A DNA stretch of 64,000 bases, from positions 186,001 through 250,000 of the forward strand of contig NZ_UCNW01000009.1 of assembly GCF_900474185.1 (NCBI RefSeq), written 5' to 3'. The notes under the pieces were generated by a model. That model was not told where the DNA came from. It worked only from the letters and a program-made list of their open reading frames with translations, and did no database searches. Source of the stretch: Synechococcus sp. UW69 (GTDB lineage Bacteria > Cyanobacteriota > Cyanobacteriia > PCC-6307 > Cyanobiaceae). The translations under genes were made by a program, and so were the position numbers. This document shows positions 47,342-56,803 of this stretch, piece by piece. Numbering within the stretch: position 1 is the first letter of the stretch; each line of letters opens with the position of its first letter.

Positions 47342-48883
47342 ATGCTTGGCGACCTCTGGTCGTTCCAGGGCAGGTATCGAACCCTCCACCTGACCTGGAT
47401 CGCCTTCTTCCTGACCTTCGTGGTCTGGTTCAACTTGGCCCCTCTGGCCACCACTGTGAAAGCGGACCTCGGATTGACCGTTGGTCAGATCCGCACCGTG
47501 GCCATCTGCAATGTGGCCCTCACCATCCCGGCTCGCGTGCTGATTGGCATGCTTCTGGACAAATTCGGACCCCGGGTCACCTATTCGTCGATCCTGGTCT
47601 TCTCAGCCTTCCCCTGCCTGCTGTTTGCGTCCGCTCAGGACTTCAACCAACTGGTGGTGGCACGTCTGCTGCTCTCCATCGTGGGCGCCGGCTTCGTGAT
47701 CGGCATCCGAATGGTGGCCGAGTGGTTCCCTCCTAAGGAAATCGGCCTCGCGGAAGGGATCTACGGCGGCTGGGGCAACTTCGGCTCCGCCTTCTCCGCC
47801 CTCACGATGGTGGCCCTCGCCGGCTTCCTCTCCTTCTCCGGTGGTTTTGAACTGCCGACCGGTGCTGTTCTGAACTGGCGCGGTGCGATCGCCCTCACCG
47901 GCATCGTTTCGGCTGCCTACGGCTTCTTCTACTTCTTCAACGTCACGGACACACCCCCCGGCAAGACCTACCAGCGGCCTGAGAAGACCGCAGGCCTGGA
48001 AGTCACCTCCATGCGCGACTTCTGGGGCCTGCTCGGCATGAACGTGCCCTTCGCAGCCATCCTCTGTGTTCTCTGCTGGCGCCTGTCGAAAGTTGGCTTC
48101 CTCACCGCAAGCACCTATCCGCTGGCCCTCGGTGCCGTCGCCGTCTGGTTTGCCTTCCAAACCTGGGGAATCATTCGCACCAACCGCGATCTGATTCTTG
48201 GCAACAAGGTTTATCCCAAGGAAGACCGCTACGAGTTCCGCCAGGTGGCGATCCTCGAGCTCACCTACATCGTGAACTTCGGTTCCGAACTGGCCGTGGT
48301 TTCGATGCTGCCCACCTTCTTTGAAACCACCTTCGATCTGCCGAAGGCCACCGCCGGAATCCTGGCCTCCTGCTTCGCTTTCGTGAACCTGGTGGCGCGC
48401 CCTGCCGGTGGTCTGATCTCCGACCGGGTCGGCAGCCGCAAGAACACCATGGGCTTTCTCACCGCTGGTCTCGGCGTGGGCTACCTGGTGATGAGCATGA
48501 TCAAACCAGGCACCTTCACCGGCAGCACCGGCATCGTCGTTGCCGTGGTGATCACCATGCTCGCCTCCTTCTTCGTGCAGTCCGGTGAAGGCGCCACCTT
48601 CGCTTTGGTGCCCCTGGTCAAGCGTCGCGTCACCGGTCAGGTGGCCGGTCTGGTGGGTGCCTACGGCAACGTTGGTGCTGTGACCTACCTGACCATCTTC
48701 AGCCTCCTGCCGATGTGGATGGGCGGCGGCGGCGAACCCACCCCCGAGGTGATTGCTGCCTCCAACAGCGCCTTCTTCCAGATCCTGGGCGTGGCCGGTC
48801 TGATCGTGGCCTTCTTCTGCTTCTTCTTCCTCAAGGAGCCCACAGGGTCCTTCGCAGAGCTGCACGAAGGCGAAACGGCCTGA
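47342..48883 (+). CDS. nrtP: nitrate/nitrite permease, major facilitator type (NrtP)
   Basis: A 513-residue MFS transporter with 12 helices. RVLIGMLLDKFGPRVTYSSI is the loop 2-3 signature. GWGNFGSAFSALTMVALAG carries the NNP family nitrate signature type, and VNLVARPAGGLISDRVGSRK lies in the C-terminal half. It matches NrtP of marine cyanobacteria, which replaces the NrtABCD ABC transporter. It probably imports nitrate and nitrite across the inner membrane. A terminator separates it from narB. Confidence 0.93.
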   Translation: MLGDLWSFQGRYRTLHLTWIAFFLTFVVWFNLAPLATTVKADLGLTVGQIRTVAICNVALTIPARVLIGMLLDKFGPRVTYSSILVFSAFPCLLFASAQDFNQLVVARLLLSIVGAGFVIGIRMVAEWFPPKEIGLAEGIYGGWGNFGSAFSALTMVALAGFLSFSGGFELPTGAVLNWRGAIALTGIVSAAYGFFYFFNVTDTPPGKTYQRPEKTAGLEVTSMRDFWGLLGMNVPFAAILCVLCWRLSKVGFLTASTYPLALGAVAVWFAFQTWGIIRTNRDLILGNKVYPKEDRYEFRQVAILELTYIVNFGSELAVVSMLPTFFETTFDLPKATAGILASCFAFVNLVARPAGGLISDRVGSRKNTMGFLTAGLGVGYLVMSMIKPGTFTGSTGIVVAVVITMLASFFVQSGEGATFALVPLVKRRVTGQVAGLVGAYGNVGAVTYLTIFSLLPMWMGGGGEPTPEVIAASNSAFFQILGVAGLIVAFFCFFFLKEPTGSFAELHEGETA

Positions 48884-48920
48884 TCCATCAGCCTCAGCAG
48901 CAACGCGTTGCTGCGCAACG

Positions 48921-48955
48921 ACCCGGAGCTTCCACTCCGGGTTTTGTTCTTTTTT
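48921..48955 (+). terminator. intrinsic terminator between nrtP and narB
   Basis: ACCCGGAG and CTCCGGGT form a perfect 8-base-pair stem around CTTCCA, followed by a T-rich tract (TTTTGTTCTTTTTT). It begins 37 bases after the nrtP stop and ends 9 bases before the narB ATG, so narB expression relies on read-through or on an internal start. Confidence 0.8.
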
Positions 48956-48964
48956 GGTTCCTGC

Positions 48965-51196
48965 ATGGTCAACTCCCCCCGCAGCGTGCGCAGCCAGTGC
49001 CCCTACTGCGGAGTGGGCTGTGGCCTGGAGCTGCTCCCTCCTGCTGTGAAGGGTCAAGCCGTGAAGCGGGATGCTGAAGGCAATCCAATGTGGACCGCCC
49101 GCGGCGACCGCGAGCATCCCTCCAGTCTTGGTCAGGTCTGCATCAAGGGCGCCACGGTTGGTGAAACCCTGGCCCAAGGGCGACTGCGCCAACCCCTATT
49201 CCGCGAAACGCTCGAGGACGACTTCGCACCGATCAGCTGGGACGAGGCCCTCGACAAAATCACCGGACAGATTCAGGCAAGCGTGACCCAGCGCGGCAAT
49301 GCCGATGGCATCGCCATGTACGGCTCCGGCCAGTTCCACACCGAGGACTACTACCTGGCCCAGAAACTGCTGAAAGGCGCACTGGGCACCAACAATTTTG
49401 ATGCCAACTCGCGGCTGTGCATGAGCTCAGCAGTGGCGGGCTACACCCGCAGCCTGGGCTCCGATGGCCCCCCCTGCAGCTACGAAGACCTCGACCACTG
49501 CACGGTGGCGTTTCTGATCGGCACCAACACTGCCGAGTGCCATCCGGTGCTGTTCCAGCGCCTGCTGAAGCGAAAACGAAAAAACCCCGGCAGCGTCACC
49601 ATCGTGGTGGTGGATCCACGCCGCACCGACACCGCCAAAGCCGCCGACATCCACTTGCCGATTGCACCAGGCAGCGACCTGGCCCTGCTTCACGGCATTG
49701 CCCACCTGGTGCTCCGCGAGAACGGCCAGGACCCAGCTTTCATCGACGACCACACCGAGAATTACGACGCCTTTTTTGACGTCGCCGCCCGCTGGACTCC
49801 AAGGCGGGTTGCCCTGTTCTGCAACATCCCCGAAAAACGCCTGCGGGAAGTGGCCGCTCTGTTCCACCGGCGCGAAAAGGTGCTCAGCCTCTGGTCAATG
49901 GGGGTGAACCAACGCCGGGAAGGAACAGCAGTGGTGCAGGGGTTGATCAATCTGCATCTGCTCACCGGCCAGATCGGCAAGGAAGGAGCAGGCCCGTTTT
50001 CCCTCACCGGCCAACCAAATGCCATGGGCGGGCGTGAGGCTGGAGGGTTGGCGCATCTGCTGCCGGGCTACCGCTTGGTGGCCAACGCGGAGCACCGTGC
50101 CGCAGTGGAACAGGCCTGGCGTCTGCGAGAAGGAAGGATCAACGCCAAGCCTGGATTAGCGGCCTGGCAGCAGATCGAAGCAATGGAACAGGGCGCGCTG
50201 GATCTGTGGTGGGTGGCCGCCACCAACCCCCTGGTCAGCCTCCCGGATCTCGACCGGGTGAAGTCAGCCTTGAACAAGTGCCCGCTGGTGGTGGTGAGCG
50301 AGGCCTATGCCGACTCTGAAACGTCCCATTACGCCCACCTGCTTTTGCCCGCAGCCCAGTGGAGTGAGAAGGCCGGTGCCATGACCAATTCCGAACGACG
50401 GGTGACCTATTGCCCGGCCTATCGACGCCGCTTCGGCGAAAGCCGGCCCGACTGGGAGGTCTTCGCTGACGTGGGACGCCGCTTGGGCTACACCGAACAA
50501 TTCAGCTTCGATTCAGCGGCTGAGGTTTACGCCGAATTCACCGAACTGACCCGAGGGCGCCTCTGTGACGTCAGTGGCCTGAGCCATGCGCTGCTTGAAC
50601 AGGACGGGCCACAGCAGTGGCCGTACCCCCACGGCAGCAGCCCCAGCGCAGCAGCGAAACGCCTCTACGAAGACCATCAGTTCCCCACCCCGAACAAACG
50701 CGCCCGCTTCAGCACCGATCAACCGCTCGGGCTGGCGGAACCCCCCTGCGAGACCTACCCCCTGGTGCTGACGGTGGGCCGCTATCTGGGGCAGTGGCAC
50801 ACCATGACCCGCACAGGGAAGGTGGAACGGCTGATGAAACAGCATCCCGAGCCGCTGCTGGAGATTCACCCCGGTGACGCTCAGGATCTAAAACTGCGCA
50901 ACGGCGAACTGGCAGCGATCAGCTCGCGCCGCGGTCACCTCACCGCGACCGTGAAGGTCACCGATCGCATTCGGCGTGGATCGGTCTTTCTGCCAATGCA
51001 CTGGGGATTCACCCAGGAGAAGGCCTGCGAGGCCAACACCCTGATGCATGACGAGGCCTGCCCGGTATCGAAGCAGCCGGAACTCAAGGCCTGCGCGGTG
51101 ATCGTGGCTCCGGCCGTCTCGGTGGTGAAGCCCGTCGAGCAGCAAAAAGGAAAGCTGGAGGCACTGCGCCGGCTGCTCACACCAGCACTTCGCTGA
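48965..51196 (+). CDS. narB: ferredoxin-nitrate reductase
   Basis: A 743-residue molybdopterin enzyme. The N-terminal 4Fe-4S site is SQCPYCGVGC plus QVCIKG (Cys12, 15, 19, 59). The MGD-binding parts include YGSGQFHTEDYYLAQKLLKG, NFDANSRLCMSSAVAGY with the Mo Cys, and VVDPRRTDTAKAADIHLPI. It reduces nitrate to nitrite with ferredoxin electrons in the cytoplasm. It lacks the NAD- and cytochrome-linked extensions. It overlaps the convergent narM gene by 20 bases. Confidence 0.95.
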   Translation: MVNSPRSVRSQCPYCGVGCGLELLPPAVKGQAVKRDAEGNPMWTARGDREHPSSLGQVCIKGATVGETLAQGRLRQPLFRETLEDDFAPISWDEALDKITGQIQASVTQRGNADGIAMYGSGQFHTEDYYLAQKLLKGALGTNNFDANSRLCMSSAVAGYTRSLGSDGPPCSYEDLDHCTVAFLIGTNTAECHPVLFQRLLKRKRKNPGSVTIVVVDPRRTDTAKAADIHLPIAPGSDLALLHGIAHLVLRENGQDPAFIDDHTENYDAFFDVAARWTPRRVALFCNIPEKRLREVAALFHRREKVLSLWSMGVNQRREGTAVVQGLINLHLLTGQIGKEGAGPFSLTGQPNAMGGREAGGLAHLLPGYRLVANAEHRAAVEQAWRLREGRINAKPGLAAWQQIEAMEQGALDLWWVAATNPLVSLPDLDRVKSALNKCPLVVVSEAYADSETSHYAHLLLPAAQWSEKAGAMTNSERRVTYCPAYRRRFGESRPDWEVFADVGRRLGYTEQFSFDSAAEVYAEFTELTRGRLCDVSGLSHALLEQDGPQQWPYPHGSSPSAAAKRLYEDHQFPTPNKRARFSTDQPLGLAEPPCETYPLVLTVGRYLGQWHTMTRTGKVERLMKQHPEPLLEIHPGDAQDLKLRNGELAAISSRRGHLTATVKVTDRIRRGSVFLPMHWGFTQEKACEANTLMHDEACPVSKQPELKACAVIVAPAVSVVKPVEQQKGKLEALRRLLTPALR

Positions 51197-51644
51197 AGGC
51201 TGCTTCAAGGTTGTGGTGATCGTGCCCCGGCCGGGCCAACTTGCACAACGCAAAGCGATCCAGCTCACTGAGCTGAGCCCATTGCTCCAGGGTCAGCAAC
51301 ACACCTCGCGCCGTGGCCGCCTCCTGCACCGCAGCGGGCAGCTCGGCCAACTGTTGCCAGGGGGCGCCGCTGACCGGTGGAAGATCCTTCGCCATGCCAT
51401 CGGCCATGGTGCTCGTGCAATCGCGCAGGTGTTGGCGAAGCTGCTCAAGGGCGTCGGCCCCATCCGGCCAATCCACCAGGGTTTGACGTTGATCCTTGGA
51501 GAGTTGCAACCAGTGATTGAGCTTTAACTTCACCCCACAGAGATCAAGTTTCCGACGCACACACAGCGGTATGCAGCGCCAGTTGCCGATGAAATCCTGC
51601 TCAAAGGCAAAGCAATGGCTGGCGGAATCACAACGGCTGGACAT
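51177..51644 (-). CDS. narM: nitrate reductase-associated protein NarM
   Basis: About 155 residues. FAFEQDFIGNWRCIPLCVRR then KLDLCGVKLKLNHWLQLSKD match the cyanobacterial nitrate-reductase-associated family (NarM), needed for functional NarB. It is convergent with narB, and their 3' ends overlap by 20 bases. ATG 51644 follows an in-frame ATG at 51647, either of which may be used. Confidence 0.85.
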   Translation of the reverse strand: MSSRCDSASHCFAFEQDFIGNWRCIPLCVRRKLDLCGVKLKLNHWLQLSKDQRQTLVDWPDGADALEQLRQHLRDCTSTMADGMAKDLPPVSGAPWQQLAELPAAVQEAATARGVLLTLEQWAQLSELDRFALCKLARPGHDHHNLEAAFSEVLV

Positions 51645-51727
51645 CAACCAAAGCCTTGATTGGTGTCAATGATGACAACAGAAGACCGCGGAAACAGAGA
51701 TGTTTACGTTGATACAAATCTTGGCCC

Positions 51728-51898
51728 GTGCGCTTCGCCCTATCCCTCGGAATGTTGCTGGGAATGTCCCACGGATGGGTCACAGCTGAAGCTCTCCAGC
51801 AACATCCAATGCAAGACTTTGATTCCATAGGAACTGTTAATTCCACTACACAATTCAGCCCATTCAGTAGTCGTTCACACCAATTCTTTCCATACTGA
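51728..51898 (+). CDS. small secreted-looking protein (56 residues)
   Basis: From GTG 51728, an N-terminal hydrophobic stretch FALSLGMLLGMSHGWVTAEA has a signal-peptide cleavage pattern (VTA-EA). A short Ser/Phe/Gln-rich tail of about 30 residues with no cysteine follows (SPFSSRSHQFFPY). No good ribosome-binding site is visible. The product is not recognised. It may be a small periplasmic peptide. Confidence 0.45.
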   Translation: MRFALSLGMLLGMSHGWVTAEALQQHPMQDFDSIGTVNSTTQFSPFSSRSHQFFPY

Positions 51899-51922
51899 AG
51901 CTCTGTTCTGAGAGTTTCTGCC

Positions 51923-52234
51923 GTGACCAGCAGCATCTCGTCCACTTCCGGCCGCAGCCCCATCACCCTGGCAGCCGGCTTCCTGGGTGCGTTCATCGTT
52001 GGCTCGCTCGCCGTTCAGCTGGTGCGCAGCCAAACGGCTTCCGTCCAGGCCGGCACGGCTGCAGTGGAACCAGTGATTGCCGGGCCAGCTGCTCTCTGGG
52101 CTCCCTTGGCCGAAGCGGATGTCTCCTCCATGAGCGCGAATGTGAGTGCTCAAGCGGCTGCTGCCAGCAAGCCCGCCGTGGAACCCGTGGTCGGCTCCGA
52201 GGCCACGCTCTGGGCCCCCTTCGGCGAGCGCTGA
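51923..52234 (+). CDS. small single-helix protein with duplicated motif (103 residues)
   Basis: From GTG 51923. An N-terminal Ser/Thr region leads into one hydrophobic helix (ITLAAGFLGAFIVGSLAVQL), then an Ala-rich stretch. Two copies of one motif occur: VEPVIAGPAALWAPLAEA and VEPVVGSEATLWAPFGER. It may be an anchored protein whose repeat contacts a partner. I do not recognise the family. It lies 50 bases before the carbonic anhydrase gene. Confidence 0.55.
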   Translation: MTSSISSTSGRSPITLAAGFLGAFIVGSLAVQLVRSQTASVQAGTAAVEPVIAGPAALWAPLAEADVSSMSANVSAQAAAASKPAVEPVVGSEATLWAPFGER

Positions 52235-52284
52235 TCGCACTAGCGCTAATCGCACTTCCCAACAGCCGGCCATAAGGTGCCGGC

Positions 52285-52983
52285 ATGGGGATCCAACGCC
52301 GTCAATTCCTCCACTCAACAGGCGGCATGGCCTTGACCGCCCTAATACAAGCGCGGCCTGTTGATGCTGCCGAAGAAGGGTTCTGCGTTCCCGACGATCC
52401 ACTTCAGGCCCTGATGGCGGGGAACCGCCGTTTTGCAGATGCGTGGCGCCTGGCGCTTCAGGAAAACAGGGCGACGCTGCGGACGACCGATCCTGACCCA
52501 CGCTGCTTCAATTCCCCCAGAGCTTTGGCCACAAGCCAACGTCCTTGGGCGACTGTGCTCACCTGCTCTGATTCACGGGTGTCACCGAGCTGGGTGTTCG
52601 ACACCACCCCTGGCGATCTGTTCGTGATCCGCAACGCCGGCAACAGCGCTTTTGACGAAGCGATTGCCTCGGTGGAGTACAGCGTCAGCGTTCTCAAAAC
52701 GCCGCTGGTGATGGTGATGGGGCATAGCGGCTGCGGAGCTGTCACGGCGGCGATGGACGACAAGCCTTTGACCCCTTCGCTGGAACGGCTGATCCATCCC
52801 ATCGAGGAGACCATTAGCGGCAGCAGCAATCTGGCGGAGGCCGTTAGACGCAATGCCCTTGCCACAGCATCCACGCTGATCCAACGCAGCTCGGCCTTGG
52901 CCGAAGCTAATAGCAGCGGTGCCCTGAAACTGGTGGTGGGTTATTTCGAACTCACTACCGGTGTTGTGACCTTGATCAAATGA
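52285..52983 (+). CDS. beta-carbonic anhydrase with Tat-like signal
   Basis: A 232-residue protein. It begins [20 protein letters not shown], a twin-arginine signal ending near DAAEEG, so it is probably periplasmic. Zinc ligands are Cys94 (CSDSRV), His147 and Cys150 (GHSGCG), and the catalytic Asp-Arg pair is intact. It interconverts CO2 and bicarbonate. Its stop overlaps the moaC start (ATGA), an unusual neighbour. Confidence 0.88.
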   Translation: MGIQRRQFLHSTGGMALTALIQARPVDAAEEGFCVPDDPLQALMAGNRRFADAWRLALQENRATLRTTDPDPRCFNSPRALATSQRPWATVLTCSDSRVSPSWVFDTTPGDLFVIRNAGNSAFDEAIASVEYSVSVLKTPLVMVMGHSGCGAVTAAMDDKPLTPSLERLIHPIEETISGSSNLAEAVRRNALATASTLIQRSSALAEANSSGALKLVVGYFELTTGVVTLIK

Positions 52984-53456
52984 CGGAAGAGCTAAGTCAT
53001 CTGAACCAACAAGGCGAAGTTCACATGGTGGACGTGGGTGACCGTCCTGCCAGCAAGCGCGAAGCCCATGCCAGTGGAGCCATTCGTATGGCGCCCGCAA
53101 CCCTGACCCTGATCCAGCGGGGAGAGACACCCAAAGGGGATCTTCTGGCGGTCGCCCGGGTGGCTGCCATCCAGGCCGCAAAACGCACTTGGGAATTGAT
53201 TCCCCTGTGCCACCCCCTACCGCTCAGTGGCATGGATGTGTCGATCGACGCGGACGAATCCCTGCCTGGCCTCGTCGTCCACTGCCGTTGCCGGACAACG
53301 GGCCAAACCGGGGTGGAAATGGAAGCAATGACAGCCGTTTCCGTGGGGCTGCTGACCCTTTACGACATGCTCAAGGCGGTCGATCCAGCCATGACGATCG
53401 AGGCCATCCAGCTTCATTTCAAAGAAGGGGGGCGCAATGGTGTTTGGAAGCGCTGA
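52980..53456 (+). CDS. moaC: cyclic pyranopterin monophosphate synthase
   Basis: A 158-residue Moa[36 protein letters not shown] and a C-terminal [20 protein letters not shown] with DMLKAVD are the expected conserved blocks. It rearranges the MoaA product to cPMP. It overlaps moeA by 20 bases. Confidence 0.95.
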   Translation: MTEELSHLNQQGEVHMVDVGDRPASKREAHASGAIRMAPATLTLIQRGETPKGDLLAVARVAAIQAAKRTWELIPLCHPLPLSGMDVSIDADESLPGLVVHCRCRTTGQTGVEMEAMTAVSVGLLTLYDMLKAVDPAMTIEAIQLHFKEGGRNGVWKR

Positions 53457-54690
53457 GCCGTACGGACGCGAAGGTCTACCCCTGGAGGATGCACGCCGAC
53501 GGGTTCTGGCGGCAATCGAGCCGATCACGGCCAGCAGCACGGTGCCCCTCCAGGAGGCCCTCGGCCGCGTGAGCGCAGCAGCTGTGCTGGCCAGCGCGGC
53601 CGTTCCGGGGTTTCCGGCCTCAATTATGGATGGCTATGCCTTGGGGCAGAGCCACCAGCCCAAGCTCGGAGAGACCTGGAAGCTGAAAGGGCGCTCCGCC
53701 GCAGGCCAACCCTTCAACGGAACCCTGGCCAACGGCGATGCGATTCGGATCCTCACCGGAGCTCCACTGCCGGACGGTGCCGGCTGGGTGCTGCCCCAGG
53801 AGCTCATCACAGTGGACGGCAACACCCTCCAGCTGGCGAAAGAAGCGTCGGATCGTCCCTGGATTCGCCCGAAGGACGAGGAATGCCGGCCGGGGGACCT
53901 GCTGCTGGCCGCTGGACAGCGATTGGGGTCCGCCGATCTCGCACGCCTCGCCGGCTGCGGCATCGCCGAATTGGCCGTTGTGCCGCAACCCCGCATCGGG
54001 CTGCTGATCAGCGGGGACGAACTGGTGCCACCCGGAACAGCGCGGCACCCCGGTGCCATCTGGGAGAGCAACGGCACGCTTCTGGAGACGATGCTCCAGG
54101 CCCTCGGGCAGTCGGTGACCCAGCGACGGGTGGTGGCCGATCAACCCAACGCCCTGCGGCAGGCCCTGCTTGATCTGGCCAACGACTGCGACGTGGTGGT
54201 GAGTACCGGAGGCGTCTCCGCCGGCGATACCGACTGGATCCGACCGCTGGTGGCGGAGCTGGGTGCCGTGGACTTCTGGAAACTGTTCCTTCGCCCGGGT
54301 CGCCCCTTCGCCTTTGGAAGCATCGGTGAAGGCGTGCCGTTTTTCGGACTACCGGGCAATCCCGTGGCGGCGGCGGTCACCGCCCTGCAACTGCTCTGGC
54401 CCGCCCTGCAGGCCCTGGAGGGGCAGATCGAACCGGAGCTGTTCCCCCGGGTGATGGTGGAACTCGCCGACCCTTTAAGCCGCCGACCGGGACGGCCGGA
54501 ACTGGCCCGAGCCCGCCTCGACACCAACGCCGCAGGAGCCCTGCTGGCACGGGTGGATGGCTCGCAGGCCTCCTCCCGAATCGGCTCCCTGCAACGGGCC
54601 GATCTTCTGTTGGAACTACCGGCGGAGGCCGGCTCCTTGCAAAGCGGTACGCGCCTCTGGGCCCAGGTGATCCGTCAGCGAATCTTCTGA
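53437..54690 (+). CDS. moeA: molybdopterin molybdenumtransferase
   Basis: A 417-residue Moe[14 protein letters not shown] near residue 60, [10 protein letters not shown], and [12 protein letters not shown] give domain 3. [18 protein letters not shown] and [18 protein letters not shown] follow. It inserts molybdate into adenylylated molybdopterin. It converges with the DUF3598 gene, overlapping by 16 bases. Confidence 0.93.
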   Translation: MVFGSAEPYGREGLPLEDARRRVLAAIEPITASSTVPLQEALGRVSAAAVLASAAVPGFPASIMDGYALGQSHQPKLGETWKLKGRSAAGQPFNGTLANGDAIRILTGAPLPDGAGWVLPQELITVDGNTLQLAKEASDRPWIRPKDEECRPGDLLLAAGQRLGSADLARLAGCGIAELAVVPQPRIGLLISGDELVPPGTARHPGAIWESNGTLLETMLQALGQSVTQRRVVADQPNALRQALLDLANDCDVVVSTGGVSAGDTDWIRPLVAELGAVDFWKLFLRPGRPFAFGSIGEGVPFFGLPGNPVAAAVTALQLLWPALQALEGQIEPELFPRVMVELADPLSRRPGRPELARARLDTNAAGALLARVDGSQASSRIGSLQRADLLLELPAEAGSLQSGTRLWAQVIRQRIF

Positions 54691-55484
54691 ACCGTCGCTG
54701 GGCGAAAGCATCGGCGCTCCCAGGCCAAGAGCTGGCCCGATGCATCGAAATGGATGCTGACCTGCTGAAACAACTCAGCGCCGAGACGTCCAGCGATCTC
54801 CAAGCTGAAAGGCTCCGCTGAAATTTCACTGGGCACCGAGAACACCAAGCCATCGGGCATCACGGCTGAGCAGTCATTGTGGAGAAATTGGTGCGCATCA
54901 AACACCACGGGAGCAGCGTCCTCGGCCTCGGCGTTCACCCCCAGCTGAGGTCGCAGCGTCTGCCGCTCACCGCTCCATCCCTTCACCAAATCCAGCAGAG
55001 CCTCGGGTGTCCCGCATGCGGGACGCTCGGGTTCGGGATCGGGGCTCAGACGACAACGAAAGCCCACCGCCCCAACGCGCTGCAAGCGCCAACGGCCGTT
55101 CCGCGGTTCCCAGAGCAGCACCAGCATCGAGCGGGAGCGACCGCAAAACAGGTTGATCTCGTGGCCGAAGCGCGGACGATCGGCATCCAACCCCAGGCTG
55201 GACTGGCCCCCCGCCCCGGGAAACTGCCAACAACCGCCACCGGCGTTGTATTTGGCTCGGCTGATGGGATAGGTGGCATGGCCACCGGGAGCAAACGCCA
55301 GCCCCGACCCATCCCAGACCCCGTGGTCATCATCGGAAAAGGAAATCGCGTATGTGGTGGGGTCAATCCGGCGGGATGGATGCTGTAGGTCCAGCCGATC
55401 GGCGCCGTCGCGTTCAAACCAGTGGCCACAGCCCTGCCAGTGGCCGGCGAAATTGCGACGGTTGAGGGTCCATTGATCAGTCAT
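54675..55484 (-). CDS. DUF3598-like cyanobacterial protein
   Basis: A 269-residue protein. NRRNFAGHWQGCGHWFERDG near the start matches DUF3598, calycin-like beta-barrel proteins found in cyanobacteria. HEINLFCGRSRSMLVLLWEP is another conserved-looking segment. No enzymatic function is established. It is divergent from the epimerase-like gene, with 60 bases between. Confidence 0.68.
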   Translation of the reverse strand: MTDQWTLNRRNFAGHWQGCGHWFERDGADRLDLQHPSRRIDPTTYAISFSDDDHGVWDGSGLAFAPGGHATYPISRAKYNAGGGCWQFPGAGGQSSLGLDADRPRFGHEINLFCGRSRSMLVLLWEPRNGRWRLQRVGAVGFRCRLSPDPEPERPACGTPEALLDLVKGWSGERQTLRPQLGVNAEAEDAAPVVFDAHQFLHNDCSAVMPDGLVFSVPSEISAEPFSLEIAGRLGAELFQQVSIHFDASGQLLAWERRCFRPATVQKIR

Positions 55485-55544
55485 CTCCGTGACGGCATGG
55501 AACGGTCGATCTCCTTAGGGTCGCTGCAACAGCCATCCCCCGCC

Positions 55545-56408
55545 ATGGACCTCACGATCGTTGGCTGCGGGTATGTGGGGCTTGCCCTGGCGGAGCGGCT
55601 GCAACTGAGACGGCCACAGCTAAGGCTGACGCTGACCACCACCAGCAGCGAACGGCTGGAGCACCTCAGCTCCTTGGCGGATCGGGTGAGGGTGTGCGAT
55701 GCCACCAACCCTGCCCAATTGCTGGACGCACTGCAGCAGAGCAGCAGCGCCGTGTTCTGCCTCGGTCCCAAGGGAGATCGCCAGGTGGATGCCGACGGCT
55801 ACCGCCACACCTTCGTCGACAGCTTCCGCTGCCTGAAGTCGCTGTTGCCACAACTGCCGAATCTTCGACAGATTCTCTACACGAGCAGTTGCTCGGTGTA
55901 CGGCGATGCCCAGGGTGACTGGGTGGATGAGCAAACGCCGCCCGACCCGGGCCGCGGCCATAGCGATGTTCTGCTGGAAAGCGAGCAACTGCTCAACAGC
56001 ATCAGCGACCGGCGCGTTTGCATCCTGCGCCTCGGAGCGCTGTACGGCCCCGGCCGCGATCTGGATCGACGTTTGCGCGGACTCGCCGGCCTGGAACGCC
56101 CCGGCAGCGGAGGCTCTTACAGCAACTGGCTGCATGTGGCGGATGCCGCCGGTGCCCTGGAAGCAGCAATGGATGGTGAATGGGCCAGCGTGGTGAATGT
56201 GGTCAACGACGAACCGATCCTGCTGCGGAATCTCGTGGAGCGAAGCCTGCGACGCCAAGGGCTGGCACCGGTGCACTGGCTTGGACAAGACGATCCGAGT
56301 TCAGCGGGCCGACGGATCCGCAACACCCGGCTCAAACAGCTGGGCTACCAACTGCAGCACCCAAGCGTTGATCAGAGCGGCGTATTTGCCGCCAGCCAGG
56401 TTCCCTGA
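55545..56408 (+). CDS. NAD(P)-dependent epimerase/dehydratase family protein
   Basis: A 287-residue extended SDR-like protein. The nucleotide loop is LTIVGCGYVGLALAERLQLR. The strand preceding the active site is ILYTSSCSVYGDAQGDWVDE, and NWLHVADAAGALEAAM matches the lower SDR domain. The YxxxK pair is missing, replaced around RGHSDVLLESEQLL, so it belongs to the atypical, perhaps non-catalytic, YeeZ-like group. It overlaps moaE at its 3' end by 37 bases. Confidence 0.75.
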   Translation: MDLTIVGCGYVGLALAERLQLRRPQLRLTLTTTSSERLEHLSSLADRVRVCDATNPAQLLDALQQSSSAVFCLGPKGDRQVDADGYRHTFVDSFRCLKSLLPQLPNLRQILYTSSCSVYGDAQGDWVDEQTPPDPGRGHSDVLLESEQLLNSISDRRVCILRLGALYGPGRDLDRRLRGLAGLERPGSGGSYSNWLHVADAAGALEAAMDGEWASVVNVVNDEPILLRNLVERSLRRQGLAPVHWLGQDDPSSAGRRIRNTRLKQLGYQLQHPSVDQSGVFAASQVP

Positions 56409-56800
56409 CCGCTGCACCACTCCCGCTTCCAGAACGGGGCCTGATGCTTGAGTTGCTCCAATAACGCGGCAGAGCAGCGCTGCGCCGCGCCGCGCCGATC
56501 CGCCTGGACCGCCACCAGCACAATCGGGTCCCCAGGGGCGAGCCTCCCCACCCGATGCAGCACCAAAATCGGTCCCACCCGGTGCTCCTGCTGCAAACGC
56601 TGTGCCATGGCCGTGATCTGACGTTCGCAAAGGCCGGGGAAGTGCTCCAGCTCAAGCGCCTGCAGAGGCCGGCCATCCATGGTGGTGGGACGCACCCGAC
56701 CAATGAAGATCGCCGCGGCCGCGGCATCCCCACTCCAGTTCGCAAGCTGCTGCCAAGGATCAAAGGGATCCGGGCACACCTCCACACAACAACTGGTCAT
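56372..56800 (-). CDS. moaE: molybdopterin synthase catalytic subunit
   Basis: A 142-residue MoaE. AAIFIGRVRPTTMDGRPLQA, LELEHFPGLCERQI and VLHRVGRLAPGDPIVLV are diagnostic, and HQAPFWKREWCSG holds the catalytic lysine. It uses MoaD thiocarboxylate to make molybdopterin. It is three bases after moaD and overlaps the convergent epimerase gene by 37 bases. Confidence 0.94.
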   Translation of the reverse strand: MTSCCVEVCPDPFDPWQQLANWSGDAAAAAIFIGRVRPTTMDGRPLQALELEHFPGLCERQITAMAQRLQQEHRVGPILVLHRVGRLAPGDPIVLVAVQADRRGAAQRCSAALLEQLKHQAPFWKREWCSGQGTWLAANTPL

Positions 56801-56803
56801 GCT

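Noticed and set aside
47603-49192. Long minus-strand open frame opposite nrtP
   Set aside because: It is antisense to nrtP, with His/Gly/Gln-rich text and no family resemblance.
51628-51996. Minus-strand open frame of about 120 codons between narM and the 103-residue gene
   Set aside because: Composition is unlike a protein and it overlaps the better-supported small plus-strand ORFs.
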